Assembly: GCA_030697365.1 (NCBI GenBank)
Contig: JAUYQH010000157.1
Span: 1-64,000 of the forward strand
DNA length: 64,000 bases
Direction of reading: 5' to 3'
Source of the DNA: Novosphingobium sp.
GTDB taxonomy: Bacteria; Pseudomonadota; Alphaproteobacteria; Sphingomonadales; Sphingomonadaceae
The notes below the pieces were generated by a model. The model made no database searches. It was given only the letters and a program-made list of their open reading frames with translations, and was not told the origin of the DNA. This document shows positions 39,931-49,572 of the stretch, piece after piece. Position numbers and translations under genes: made by a program. Position 1 is the stretch's first letter. Each line of letters begins with the position of its first letter.

Positions 39931-40602
39931 TTATCTGGCCGGATATCTCAGCCTTCCCAGCAACCGTGCCGGACTGAACCGCTCCGCATCGGGTCGCAGC
40001 AATTGGGCCTTGACCTTCTCGAACTGCATGACGTTGTCGATCCGCCGGTCGAGGAACGCCTTGCTCTCGGCAAAGCCCTCGCTCTCGTCGTAGGCGAATA
40101 CCGCCAGGGTCGAGGCATAGAGCGCGCCCAGCGTCATTCGCTTGGTGTAGTGGTTGTAATCGGTCGCGGTATCCCCGGCGAGCCGCCACATCGCGTCGGC
40201 GCTGCTCCAACCGAGGCGAAGCGCCTGCGCGGCGTTGTGCGGCAGCGCCATGATCGCCAGCGCGCGGCGCAGCGCTTCCTGCTGGCCAGCCAGCGCATCG
40301 AGCCGAAACTGGACGAGGCGGCGGATACGTTCGCGAATCTTGAGCGTGGCCAGCGTCTCGGCGGGCAGCGCCGCTTCCATCGCGCGATCGATCGAGGCGA
40401 TCCACGCCGCGATCATCGCCATCGCGCTCGCCCCGGAATCGGCCTTAAATGCGAACTTGGCGACTTCGGGGTCGACGCCTTCGATCTCGGCGGCGTTGGC
40501 CACCGCGAGCGGGGTCCACCCGTCGAACACCGCGGCATCGGCGACCGCCGGGGCCAGCGCGATGCGCAATTCGGCCAACGTCAGGTCGAGCGAAATCGTC
40601 AC
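39931..40602 (-). CDS. COQ9 family protein
   Basis: SSADAMWRLAGDTATDYNHYTKRMTLGALYASTLAVFAYDES typical COQ9 signature. Confidence 0.9.
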   Translation of the reverse strand: MTISLDLTLAELRIALAPAVADAAVFDGWTPLAVANAAEIEGVDPEVAKFAFKADSGASAMAMIAAWIASIDRAMEAALPAETLATLKIRERIRRLVQFRLDALAGQQEALRRALAIMALPHNAAQALRLGWSSADAMWRLAGDTATDYNHYTKRMTLGALYASTLAVFAYDESEGFAESKAFLDRRIDNVMQFEKVKAQLLRPDAERFSPARLLGRLRYPAR

Positions 40603-40603
40603 G

Positions 40604-41254
40604 TCAGAACTTGGGGCCGTAAGTTTGCGTCTTGGGTTTGCCCGCGGCGATCTTGGCGGCGTTCTCGATTTCGGCCAGCACCGGGTTGCTGCGCCCGTCC
40701 AGCGTCGCGTAATCGAGCGCCGAACGGCCCGAATTGTCGTTGCGCTTCGCGTTAGCGCCGGCCTTGAGCAAGACCCGGGCCATCGCCGCGTCCTTGCGGT
40801 GAGTGGCGGCGATCAGCGACGTTTCGCCGGTGCTGTTGGGCTCATCGACTTTGGCGCCGAGGGCAAGCAGCGCCTCCACCCCTTCGACGAAGCCGACATT
40901 GCTGGCGAGCTGGAGCGGGGTCTCGCCCTTGCTGTTGCGGGCGTTGACGTTGGCTCCCTTGGCCGCGAGGAACCGGACCCAGGTCAGGTCGCGGCGGGCG
41001 ACGACAATGTGCAACGCGGTATCGCCGGTGGAAACGTCCCTGGTGTTGACCAGCGTGCTGCCCGGGGCGGCGAGCATGTCGGTGACTTTGTCGCCTTCCT
41101 TCTTGCGCACCGATTCGAGGAACTTATAGCCAGCCGAGAATTGGGCCTGTGCCGGCAGACCGAGCGAAAGCCCGCCCGCCGCCAGCGCCACCGCCGCGAT
41201 CCGCCACCGCAATTGCACGCCAACCTCCTGAAATGCCCAGCCCAAGGGACTCAT
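40604..41254 (-). CDS. Exported ankyrin-repeat protein
   Basis: Signal peptide; repeats GDTALHIVVARRDLTWVRFLAAKGANVNARNSKGETPLQLASNVG. Confidence 0.88.
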   Translation of the reverse strand: MSPLGWAFQEVGVQLRWRIAAVALAAGGLSLGLPAQAQFSAGYKFLESVRKKEGDKVTDMLAAPGSTLVNTRDVSTGDTALHIVVARRDLTWVRFLAAKGANVNARNSKGETPLQLASNVGFVEGVEALLALGAKVDEPNSTGETSLIAATHRKDAAMARVLLKAGANAKRNDNSGRSALDYATLDGRSNPVLAEIENAAKIAAGKPKTQTYGPKF

Positions 41255-41282
41255 CCCCTTGCCCAGCGCCCGTTAGCAGAGC

Positions 41283-41891
41283 ATGAACCGCCGCGCCATG
41301 CCACGCCTTGCCACTACGATCTTCGTCGCCGCGCTGCTTTCCATCACCGCATGCTCGCCGGGCGGCGACGAAGCCGCGCAGCCGCCACTGGCCGGAGCGA
41401 AGATCGGCGGCAATTTTTCGCTGATCGACAAGGGCGGCAAACCCGTCCGCTTCAGCGATTTCGCTGGCCAGTACCGGATCGTCTACTTCGGTTTCACCTT
41501 CTGCCCCGACGCATGCCCGCTCGATATGCAAAAGCTGATGCAAGGCTATGCCAAGTTCGCGCAAGCCGAGCCCGAGGTCGCAGCAAGGGTTCAGCCGCTG
41601 TTCGTGAGCATCGATCCCGCGCGCGACACTCCCTCGGCGGTGGGTGAATTCGCGGCCGCGTTCTCACCGAAGCTGATCGGCCTGACCGGCAGCGAGGAGC
41701 AAGTCGTCGAGGCGGTGAAGATGTTTGCGGGTTATGCCAGAAAGGGCGAACCAGCCAAAGACGGCAGTTATGCGATGGATCATTCGCGCTTCGCCTATTT
41801 GATGGACCCTGAAGGCAAGCCGATAGGTTTCCTGCCGATTGACCAGAGCGCAGACGCGGTCGCCAGGGACCTCGCCCGATGGACGAGCTGA
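41283..41891 (+). CDS. SCO1/SenC family protein
   Basis: YRIVYFGFTFCPDACPLDMQKL CxxxC copper motif; lipoprotein-type N-terminus. Confidence 0.93.
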   Translation: MNRRAMPRLATTIFVAALLSITACSPGGDEAAQPPLAGAKIGGNFSLIDKGGKPVRFSDFAGQYRIVYFGFTFCPDACPLDMQKLMQGYAKFAQAEPEVAARVQPLFVSIDPARDTPSAVGEFAAAFSPKLIGLTGSEEQVVEAVKMFAGYARKGEPAKDGSYAMDHSRFAYLMDPEGKPIGFLPIDQSADAVARDLARWTS

Positions 41892-42328
41892 GCGAGCCCC
41901 GCTTCTGGGACAAACCGATCGACCGCCTGAGCCGCGGCCAATGGGAGGCGCTGTGCGACGGTTGCGGGCAATGCTGCCTGCACAAGCTGGAAGACGAGGA
42001 CACCGGCGCGATCTATCGCACCAACGTCGCCTGCCGCCTGCTCGACCTCAAGACCGCGCGCTGCGCCGACTACCGCCACCGCAAGGCGCAAGTGCCTGAT
42101 TGCCTGCGCCTGACGCCCAGGCTTGTGCTCGAAGTGCCGTGGCTGCCGAAAACCTGCGCCTATCGCCTGCGCGCCGAAGGAAAGCCGCTGCCAGACTGGC
42201 ACTATCTCGAATGTGGCGACCGGGAAGCGGTCCACCGCGAAGGGGTGTCGATACGCGGGCGCGCGGTGAGCGAGGTGGTGGCGGGCCCGCTCGAGGATCA
42301 CATCGTCTCAACCGAGCCGGTCGGATGA
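41879..42328 (+). CDS. YcgN family cysteine cluster protein
   Basis: LSRGQWEALCDGCGQCCLHKLEDEDTGAIYRTNVACRLLD. Confidence 0.92.
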   Translation: MDELSEPRFWDKPIDRLSRGQWEALCDGCGQCCLHKLEDEDTGAIYRTNVACRLLDLKTARCADYRHRKAQVPDCLRLTPRLVLEVPWLPKTCAYRLRAEGKPLPDWHYLECGDREAVHREGVSIRGRAVSEVVAGPLEDHIVSTEPVG

Positions 42329-43071
42329 TCGACTGGTTGCGCCGCGCCGGAGGGACGCGCCCGGCGGCACCCCCGGAACGCCGCAGCCTGATCGTCGCCG
42401 GGCGCGAGCTACCCGTCGCGATCCGCACCTTGCGCACCGCGCGGCGGATGACCCTGCGGATCGCCCCCGACGGCAGCGAAGCGCGCATCACGATGCCACC
42501 GTGGGGCCGGAGCGGCGAAGCGCTGGCCTTTGCCCGCGAGCGCAGCGACTGGCTGGCGCTCCAACTGGCGGCGGTGCCGCAACGGACGGCACCGGGCGTA
42601 GGCGAAATGCTGTCCTATCGCGGCGAGAGGGTGGTGATCGTCTGGCGGGCGGATGCACCGCGCCGCCCGGTGCTCGACGACGGCGCGGTCCTGCTCGGCG
42701 GCCCGAGCGACGCGGTCGAACGCCGCCTGCACCGCTGGCTGGAGAGCGAGGCGCTGCGCCTGTTCCGCGACGACGTCGCCAGTTTCGCGGCTGCCGCGGA
42801 TGTCGCCGAGCCACGGGTCCTGCTGTCGCGCGCGCGCCGCCGTTGGGGCAGCTGCACCAGCGACGGGACGGTGCGGCTCAACTGGCGGCTGATCATGGCG
42901 CCCGATTTCGTGCGCCGCTCGGTCGTCGCGCACGAGATCGCGCATCTGGCCCACTTCGACCACGGCCCGCGGTTTCACGCGTTTCTGGACGCGATCTACG
43001 ATGGCGACTTGCCCGCCGCCAACCGCTGGCTCAAGCGCGAGGGGCGCACCCTCTACGCCCCGTTCGGCTGA
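42325..43071 (+). CDS. YgjP-like/M48-type metallopeptidase domain protein
   Basis: RRRWGSCTSDGTVRLNWRLIMAPDFVRRSVVAHEIAHLAHFDHGPRF (HExxH). Confidence 0.9.
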   Translation: MIDWLRRAGGTRPAAPPERRSLIVAGRELPVAIRTLRTARRMTLRIAPDGSEARITMPPWGRSGEALAFARERSDWLALQLAAVPQRTAPGVGEMLSYRGERVVIVWRADAPRRPVLDDGAVLLGGPSDAVERRLHRWLESEALRLFRDDVASFAAAADVAEPRVLLSRARRRWGSCTSDGTVRLNWRLIMAPDFVRRSVVAHEIAHLAHFDHGPRFHAFLDAIYDGDLPAANRWLKREGRTLYAPFG

Positions 43072-43112
43072 GGCATCTGGCGCGCGCGCGCTGCTGCGCC
43101 TATCTTGACCCG

Positions 43113-43574
43113 ATGTCGCTGTTCCGCCGCTTGCTCCGCCGCCTCAACCCACTCGCCGCGCTGGGCGACCTCGGGCAGCAGCTTTCCACCCCCTACCCCC
43201 ACCGCTTCAAGATCATGGCGGCGGCCGCGGTGACGACCGTGGGGCTGTTTTCGGTGATGTGGCAGGAAGGCGCCACTGGGCTGCCGCACCCTCCGAAGAT
43301 CACCTATGTCCAAAGCTTCGATCCCGGCCGTAGCGAGGCCGAGATTGTCGCCGGCAACATCGCCGCAACCAAAGCCGGTCGCGCCGCCGAGGCCGAGCAG
43401 GCCGCCAGTGCCGAACGCATCCGCCAGATGTACAAGACGCTGGGTCGCGTTTCGGGAATGGACGTCGACAAGATCGAGGCCAAAGCCAAAGCCGACGCCG
43501 CGGCTGAAGGCGCCGCCAAAGCTGCGGGCGCTGGACAAATGCCCAAGGCGCGGGTCGAGCGGATCAATCCCTGA
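43113..43574 (+). CDS. Hypothetical single-pass membrane protein
   Basis: 153 aa, one TM (IMAAAAVTTVGLFSVMW), Ala-rich C-terminus. Confidence 0.65.
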   Translation: MSLFRRLLRRLNPLAALGDLGQQLSTPYPHRFKIMAAAAVTTVGLFSVMWQEGATGLPHPPKITYVQSFDPGRSEAEIVAGNIAATKAGRAAEAEQAASAERIRQMYKTLGRVSGMDVDKIEAKAKADAAAEGAAKAAGAGQMPKARVERINP

Positions 43575-44547
43575 GCGCAGCGATCTCGACTGGCTCAACG
43601 CCGCCGCAGCGCTGGCAGCGCGCGGGAGGCCGCTGAGCCGTCCTAACCCGGCGGTGGGGGCGATCGTGGTGCGCGAAGGACGCGTCGTCGGGCGGGGCTG
43701 GACCCAGGCAGGAGGCCGACCCCACGCCGAGGCTGTCGCGCTGGAGATGGCCGGGGAAGCAGCGCACGGCGCGACGCTCTACGTCACGCTGGAGCCGTGT
43801 GCCCACGCCTCGGGACGCGGCCCGGCTTGCGCCGATCTTGTGACAACCGCCGGGTTCGCGCGGGTCGTCGCGGGGGTACGCGATCCGGATCCACGGACCG
43901 CGGGTAAGGGGCTGGCGCGCATCGCCGCAGCCGGGATCGCCACCGGGCTGGTCCCCTGCCCCGCCGCCGAGGCAAGCCTGGCCGGGTATCAGAAGCGCCA
44001 GCGTGAAGGCCGACCGCACATCACGCTCAAGCTGGCGTTGTCGGTCGATGGCTGCATCGCGCTGGCGTCGGGCGAAAGCCGCTGGATCACCGGGCCCGAG
44101 GCGCGCGCCCACGCACACCTCGAACGCGCCAACTCAGACGCGATCCTTGTCGGGGGCGGCACGCTGCGCGCCGATGAGCCAAAGCTCGACGTGCGGCTGA
44201 CGGGGCTCGAGGCGCGCAGTCCGCAGCGCTGGGTGTTGACGCGCAGCATGGCGCCCAAAGGGTGGAACGCGCTACCCTCACCCGACCATCTCAGCGCAAT
44301 CGATGCCCAGTATCTGCTGGTCGAGGGTGGCGCGCACGTCGCCGCGGCGTTCCTTGAGGCCGATCTGGTCGATCGCCTGCTTATCTATCGCGCGCCCATC
44401 GTCATCGGCGGCGGCCACCCGGGAATCGCCGATTTCGGTCTTGCCGATCTCGCGGCGGCACACGGCCGCTGGCGCAAGACCGACACCCGCCGCCTTGGCA
44501 ACGACACGCTCGATGTCTACGAAAGGTTCCGATGTTCACCGGCATAG
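43567..44547 (+). CDS. ribD: Bifunctional diaminohydroxyphosphoribosylaminopyrimidine deaminase / reductase
   Basis: RPNPAVGAIVVREGRVVGRGWTQAGGRPHAEAVAL... TLEPCAHASGRGPAC; homologous N-terminus begins near 43570 but start codon unresolved. Confidence 0.88.
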   Translation: MPERSDLDWLNAAAALAARGRPLSRPNPAVGAIVVREGRVVGRGWTQAGGRPHAEAVALEMAGEAAHGATLYVTLEPCAHASGRGPACADLVTTAGFARVVAGVRDPDPRTAGKGLARIAAAGIATGLVPCPAAEASLAGYQKRQREGRPHITLKLALSVDGCIALASGESRWITGPEARAHAHLERANSDAILVGGGTLRADEPKLDVRLTGLEARSPQRWVLTRSMAPKGWNALPSPDHLSAIDAQYLLVEGGAHVAAAFLEADLVDRLLIYRAPIVIGGGHPGIADFGLADLAAAHGRWRKTDTRRLGNDTLDVYERFRCSPA

Positions 44548-45149
44548 TCACCGCGATCGGCACCGTCTCCAGCGTCGAACGGCGCGGCGACCTGCGCGTC
44601 GTCATCGCTTGCCCCTACGATCCCGCTCACATCGCCATCGGCGCATCGATCGCCTGTTCAGGGGTGTGCCTGACCGTGGTCGATCGCGGCGGCGCTCCGG
44701 GCGACGCGTGGTTTGCGGTCGATGTGTCGGTTGAGTCCGTCTCGTGCACAGCCCCACGCTGGCACGCGGGCGCGCGGCTAAACCTCGAACAGGCGCTCAG
44801 GCTGGGCGACGAGCTGGGCGGGCATATCGTCACCGGCCATGTCGATGGCGTCGGTGAAGTGGTCGAGACCAGCCCGATCGGAGACTCGATCCGCGTCGGC
44901 ATCTCGGCCCCGGCCGAACTTGCGCCATATCTGGCACCCAAGGGCTCGATCACCGTCGATGGCGTTTCGCTGACGGTCAACGAGGTGGCCGACAAGCCCG
45001 CCGGCACTTGCCATTTTGCCGTCAACCTGATCCCGCACACCGGCGAGGTGACGACGCTCGGGACGCTTCGGACGGGCAGCAAGGTCAACCTCGAGATCGA
45101 CGTGCTGGCGCGCTATCTCAAGCGGATGGAATCGCTAAGGGCGGCTTAG
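44532..45149 (+). CDS. ribE: Riboflavin synthase alpha subunit
   Basis: MFTGIVTAIGTVSSVERRGDLR... ELGGHIVTGHVDGVG duplicated lumazine-binding folds. Confidence 0.95.
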   Translation: MFTGIVTAIGTVSSVERRGDLRVVIACPYDPAHIAIGASIACSGVCLTVVDRGGAPGDAWFAVDVSVESVSCTAPRWHAGARLNLEQALRLGDELGGHIVTGHVDGVGEVVETSPIGDSIRVGISAPAELAPYLAPKGSITVDGVSLTVNEVADKPAGTCHFAVNLIPHTGEVTTLGTLRTGSKVNLEIDVLARYLKRMESLRAA

Positions 45150-45686
45150 CGTCCCGTTCGCAAACCCCCCGCGATCGATCGTATAGCGCACATGCCGAAC
45201 CGGCCCGCCGGCCATTTCGCGAATCTCCATCCATTCATCCAGCGACCCGCCAATCTTGAGCATCGCCTTGCGCGAGCGGATGTTGTTCTCGCCGACGATG
45301 AAATGAATCCGCTCCACATACTTGAAAGCATGCGCCAGCATCAGCCGCTTCAGCTCGCGGTTATAATCGCCGCCCCAATAGCTTCGAGCCAGGAAGGTCC
45401 AGCCAATCTCGATCGATCCGCCGTCTTCTTCACGATAGTTCTGGTATCGCGTCGACCCGATGATCGCGCCGGTTTGCTTGTCGATCACGACCAGCGCCCC
45501 ACCCTTGGCCAGTGCGTCGGCGAAGAACGCCCGGAACTCCGGCTCTTGCCAACGGTCGTGCGCGGGATGGACTTCCCAGACCAGCGGGTCGGACGCCACC
45601 GCGAACAGGCCGTCCCAATCGTCCGCACGCAACGGCCGCAGCAGCAGGCGTTCACCTTCGAGCGTTGGTTGGCGATCCACCGTCAT
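45135..45686 (-). CDS. GNAT family N-acetyltransferase
   Basis: PTLEGERLLLRPLRADDWDGLFAVASDPLVWEVHP... IEIGWTFLARSYWGG. Confidence 0.87.
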   Translation of the reverse strand: MTVDRQPTLEGERLLLRPLRADDWDGLFAVASDPLVWEVHPAHDRWQEPEFRAFFADALAKGGALVVIDKQTGAIIGSTRYQNYREEDGGSIEIGWTFLARSYWGGDYNRELKRLMLAHAFKYVERIHFIVGENNIRSRKAMLKIGGSLDEWMEIREMAGGPVRHVRYTIDRGGFANGTLSRP

Positions 45687-46231
45687 TCTCCCCCGGCGAG
45701 CGGGCCCCGCTCGAAATCCGCGAGTGTCACCTCGAATACCCTGTGCAGGAACGTCTTTCCCGCAACTTCGACCGGCTCGATCCGATCCAGCAGCCGTGCG
45801 CCGATTTTCTCCAGCGCGCGGCAAGAGCGCAAGTTCTCCCGCCAGGCCCAGAATTCGACCCGGGCGACATGGCGCAGGGCATGGGTCAGCAGCAATCGCT
45901 TCATCTCGCGGTTGGTCGCGCCGCCCCAATGGTCGCGCGAAAGAAAGGTCGAGCCGATTTCGATCGTTCCGCCGTTCTCTGAGCTCCCGTACTGGAAGCG
46001 CGAAACGCCAATCAATGTCCCGCTCGTGCGCTCCGTCACCGCAAGCGAGCCGCCGCGATCGAGCAAAGTCGCAAAATGGGCGTTGAAAGCCGGCTCCCGC
46101 CAACGCCCGGAATCGGGATGATCGACCCACAGCAACGGGTCGCGCGCCACTTTGTAGAGCGATTCGCGATCAGCCTGGCGCAGCGGACGGAGCAGCAGCC
46201 GTTCGCCTTCCAGCGTCGGCTGCAGGTCCAT
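45683..46231 (-). CDS. GNAT family N-acetyltransferase, tandem paralogue
   Basis: PTLEGERLLLRPLRQADRESLYKVARDPLLWVDHP... IEIGSTFLSRDHWGG; ATGA overlap with the other copy. Confidence 0.87.
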   Translation of the reverse strand: MDLQPTLEGERLLLRPLRQADRESLYKVARDPLLWVDHPDSGRWREPAFNAHFATLLDRGGSLAVTERTSGTLIGVSRFQYGSSENGGTIEIGSTFLSRDHWGGATNREMKRLLLTHALRHVARVEFWAWRENLRSCRALEKIGARLLDRIEPVEVAGKTFLHRVFEVTLADFERGPLAGGE

Positions 46232-46233
46232 CG

Positions 46234-47412
46234 TCAGCCCGAAACCGCCGCCAGTGCGGCGACGAAGGTGTCGATGTTGCCCATCGTCAGCCCGGCAGCG
46301 TTGATCCGGCCCGAACCGGCCATGTAGATGCCGTGATCCGAACGCAGCTTGAGAATTTGTTCGGACGATAGCGGCAGCACCGAGAACAGTCCGTTCTGGA
46401 TCCCCACCGGACGCAGATCGACCGATCCCGCGGTGCCGAACTCAGCCAACCGCGCGCGCACCTGGCGCATCCGCGCGCGCATGGTGTCGAGTTCGTCGAG
46501 CCACTGCGCAGTGATCGCAGGGTTTTCCAGCACGATCCGCACCGCGGCGGCGCCGTGATCGGGGGGCATCGACCAGTTGGCGCGGGCCAGTGCGTGACCG
46601 TTGGACAGTGCAGCGGCCAGCTGCCCGGCCTCGGAGGTCATTACGTAGAGCGCGCCGACACGGTCGCGATAGAGCCCGAAGTTCTTGTCACAGCTGTAGG
46701 CAACCAGCGCTTCGGGTACGCTTGCAAGCACCTTGCGCACGCCATACGCATCCTCGTCCATTCCATGGCCGAGGCCCTGGTAGGCCAGATCGAGCACCGG
46801 CAGCAGGCGCTTTTCGGCGAGCAACGCGGCGATCTCGTCCCACTGCGCTGCCGCATAGTCGATGCCGGTGGGATTGTGACAACATCCGTGGAGCAGGATC
46901 GCGTCGCCGACTTCGGCCACTGCGATCGTGCCGCGCAGGCGGTCCATGTCCACTGTACCATCTGGTCTCGCATGGGCAAAAGGCTTCAGTTCCAGCCCAA
47001 GGTCGGCGACGATCTGCGCGTGGTTTGGCCAGCTGGGCGTCCCCATCCATATCCGTCCAACCCCGGCTTTCTTCGCCAGCCCCAATGCCAGCCGCACCCC
47101 GCCCGTACCGCCGGGGGTCTGCATCCCCTCGATTCGCCCCGACTTCGACGGGTCTTCGCCGCCGAAAATGTACGGCATCAGCGCGTGGACAAAGCCCATG
47201 TCGCCCTCGGGGCCGAGATAGGCCTTCGAATCCTGCGTTTCGAGCAAGCATTTTTCCGCCGCCTTGATCGCGCCGAACACCGGCGTGTCGCCCTGCCCGG
47301 TGCGATAAACGCCGACTCCGAGGTCGATCTTGTCGCCGCGCGGATCGGCATTGAACAGCTTGATCAGCGCGAGGAGCGCGTCGGGCGGTTGCTGGGTCAG
47401 GGTGTCGAGCAT
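46234..47412 (-). CDS. Aromatic amino acid / aspartate aminotransferase
   Basis: KIDLGVGVYRTGQGDTPVFGAIKAAEK... LLHGCCHNPTGIDY... SCDKNFGLYRDRVG. Confidence 0.93.
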   Translation of the reverse strand: MLDTLTQQPPDALLALIKLFNADPRGDKIDLGVGVYRTGQGDTPVFGAIKAAEKCLLETQDSKAYLGPEGDMGFVHALMPYIFGGEDPSKSGRIEGMQTPGGTGGVRLALGLAKKAGVGRIWMGTPSWPNHAQIVADLGLELKPFAHARPDGTVDMDRLRGTIAVAEVGDAILLHGCCHNPTGIDYAAAQWDEIAALLAEKRLLPVLDLAYQGLGHGMDEDAYGVRKVLASVPEALVAYSCDKNFGLYRDRVGALYVMTSEAGQLAAALSNGHALARANWSMPPDHGAAAVRIVLENPAITAQWLDELDTMRARMRQVRARLAEFGTAGSVDLRPVGIQNGLFSVLPLSSEQILKLRSDHGIYMAGSGRINAAGLTMGNIDTFVAALAAVSG

Positions 47413-47520
47413 GGCGGCGCGCGCTTAACTCGCATGCCGCCCAGCGACAACCCACGGCTTGTGCTTTCGGCAAGGTTATTCGACTAGATCGACAAGCCAC
47501 GCAATCTGGGGCCGTCACCA

Positions 47521-48954
47521 ATGCCGTCGAGCGCAACAATCCGCACCGCCGCGCTCGCGCTGCTTCCGGCGATCCTGCTGTTTGTGCTGATGCTTCGCCC
47601 GATCTCGGACGTGGACATCTTCTGGCAGCTCAAGCTGGGTGAACTGATCCTCGCGGCGGGGCATCCGATCGCCAGCGAGCCGTTCGCAGCAACCCATCTT
47701 GGCGAGCCGCTGCCCGCCGTGGCCTGGCTCGGCCAGGCGGTGATGGCCGAAGCGCGATTGCTGTGGGGCTGGACCGGGCTGCGGGTGTTCGATGCGCTGC
47801 TCTGGCTGGGTGGTTTCCTCGCGGCGGGCGAAGCGGCGCGGCGGCGCGGCGCCGATCCGTTGGCGGTGGCTGTTGCGCTGGCGCTCGGGTTCGCGCTCGC
47901 GCTGCCCGCGGCCAGCATCCGCCCACAGAGCTTTGCCGGGCTGGGCTTTGGTCTGTTGCTATTGCTGCTCCACGCGCCGGGCTCGCTGCCGCGCAAGGCG
48001 TTGATCGGCGCGGTGCTGCTGGTGGTCTGGCAGAACCTCCATCCATCGGCATCGCTCGCCGCGGTGGTCCTCGGTGCGACCGCCGCGGCAGGATGGATAG
48101 GCTCACGCCTGCGCTGGTGGGATTTCGATGCGCGCTTGCCTGCCGTGCTGGCAGCATTTGCCGGACTTGCGATGCTTGCCACCCCAGATGGGCTTTCGAT
48201 CGTCGCCATCTCGGCGGAAAACGCACGCGCCAGTGTCGCCAACGGAGCGAGCGAGTGGTTTCCCGTTTGGACGCCGATCAACCGCGCCTTTCTTCCCGGT
48301 TTCGCCGGTATCGCGCTAATTTCTATCGCCATAGCCTGGCGCGGACGCGGGCGGATCGGCCCGCTCGAGATCATCCCCGCGCTGGTCTTGTTGGTGCTGA
48401 CTGCGGGCGCGGTGCGGTTCGTTTTCTTCCTGGGAATAGCGCTGGTCCCGCTGCTGTCACTGGCGCTGATGCCGGGTGGCGTGCGGCGAGCGTTCTCGCC
48501 AGCGCTGCTAGCCGCCACCGCAACCGCAACCGCCGCGATCGCCCTGCTCTCCTGCACGGTTAAGCCAACGCGCTTTGCCGACAACATTCCCAGCGGGTGC
48601 CTTTCCGACCTGCGCGCCACGGGTGCGAGCGGGACGATCTACGCTCACTCGGCATGGGGCGGGCCGGTGATCGATGCCGGGTTCCCCGATTGGAAGGTGG
48701 CCTACGACGGGCGCTACTACCGCTATCCGCCGGACGAATGGCAGAGATACCATCTGGCTGCCGCCGGCCGTGTCGGGCTGGATAGCCTCGACCGGATCTA
48801 CCGACCGTCCGCCTATTTGCTGAAGCCTGGCCGCGACGACGGCCTCATCGTCGCGTTACGCTCGGCACCAATGAACTGGGACGAACTGGGCGCCTCGACA
48901 GACTGCACCGCTTTCGTCCGGCGCGCTTCCACTAGCCCTCCGGCTTCCAGGTGA
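47521..48954 (+). CDS. Polytopic membrane protein of unknown function (glycosyltransferase-like topology)
   Basis: Multiple TM segments and C-terminal soluble part; SDVDIFWQLKLGELIL motif. Confidence 0.75.
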   Translation: MPSSATIRTAALALLPAILLFVLMLRPISDVDIFWQLKLGELILAAGHPIASEPFAATHLGEPLPAVAWLGQAVMAEARLLWGWTGLRVFDALLWLGGFLAAGEAARRRGADPLAVAVALALGFALALPAASIRPQSFAGLGFGLLLLLLHAPGSLPRKALIGAVLLVVWQNLHPSASLAAVVLGATAAAGWIGSRLRWWDFDARLPAVLAAFAGLAMLATPDGLSIVAISAENARASVANGASEWFPVWTPINRAFLPGFAGIALISIAIAWRGRGRIGPLEIIPALVLLVLTAGAVRFVFFLGIALVPLLSLALMPGGVRRAFSPALLAATATATAAIALLSCTVKPTRFADNIPSGCLSDLRATGASGTIYAHSAWGGPVIDAGFPDWKVAYDGRYYRYPPDEWQRYHLAAAGRVGLDSLDRIYRPSAYLLKPGRDDGLIVALRSAPMNWDELGASTDCTAFVRRASTSPPASR

Positions 48955-49531
48955 CCACGCGCCAGATGTAAGCGCCCACCGCGAGCACCACGAACCCCAG
49001 CACCACCGGGCCCGCCCAGCGATTAACCGCCTCGCTGTAGTTCGCCAGGAAATGCCCGCCCTTGATCAACAGCGCATTCCACACAGCTGCCCCAGCAAAA
49101 GTGAACACCAGGAACTTCCAGTGCTTCATGTGCGAAAGCCCCGCGGGCAGAGAGATCATCGTGCGCAAAAGCGGCGAAAAACGCAGCGCGAACACGATCC
49201 ATTGGCCGTGGCTCTGGAAGAACCGCTGGGCCTTCTCGATGTCGCGCCATTCCAGCGTCAGCCACCGCCCCCAACGCCGCACGAACGGCTTGAGCCGCGC
49301 GTAGCCCCATCGATCGCCGATCAGGAACCACACATAGTTGCCGAGTGTCGAACCCAGGGTCCCGGCGGCAAGCAGCGGCCAGAACTCCATGGTCCCGCGC
49401 GCCACCGCCAGTCCGCCCACGCCCATGATCAGTTCTGAGGGAACCGGCGGAAAGATGTTCTCCAGCGCCATCAGCAAGCCAATGCCCCAGTACCCGCTGC
49501 GCGCGATCAGATCGATGATCCATTCACCCAT
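48932..49531 (-). CDS. DedA family membrane protein
   Basis: MALENIFPPVPSELIMGVGG... LRFSPLLRTMISLPAGLSHM. Confidence 0.92.
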   Translation of the reverse strand: MGEWIIDLIARSGYWGIGLLMALENIFPPVPSELIMGVGGLAVARGTMEFWPLLAAGTLGSTLGNYVWFLIGDRWGYARLKPFVRRWGRWLTLEWRDIEKAQRFFQSHGQWIVFALRFSPLLRTMISLPAGLSHMKHWKFLVFTFAGAAVWNALLIKGGHFLANYSEAVNRWAGPVVLGFVVLAVGAYIWRVVTWKPEG

Positions 49532-49572
49532 GGCGCGCTAACGCGCGGAACGGCGAAATGGGTACGGGGTGG

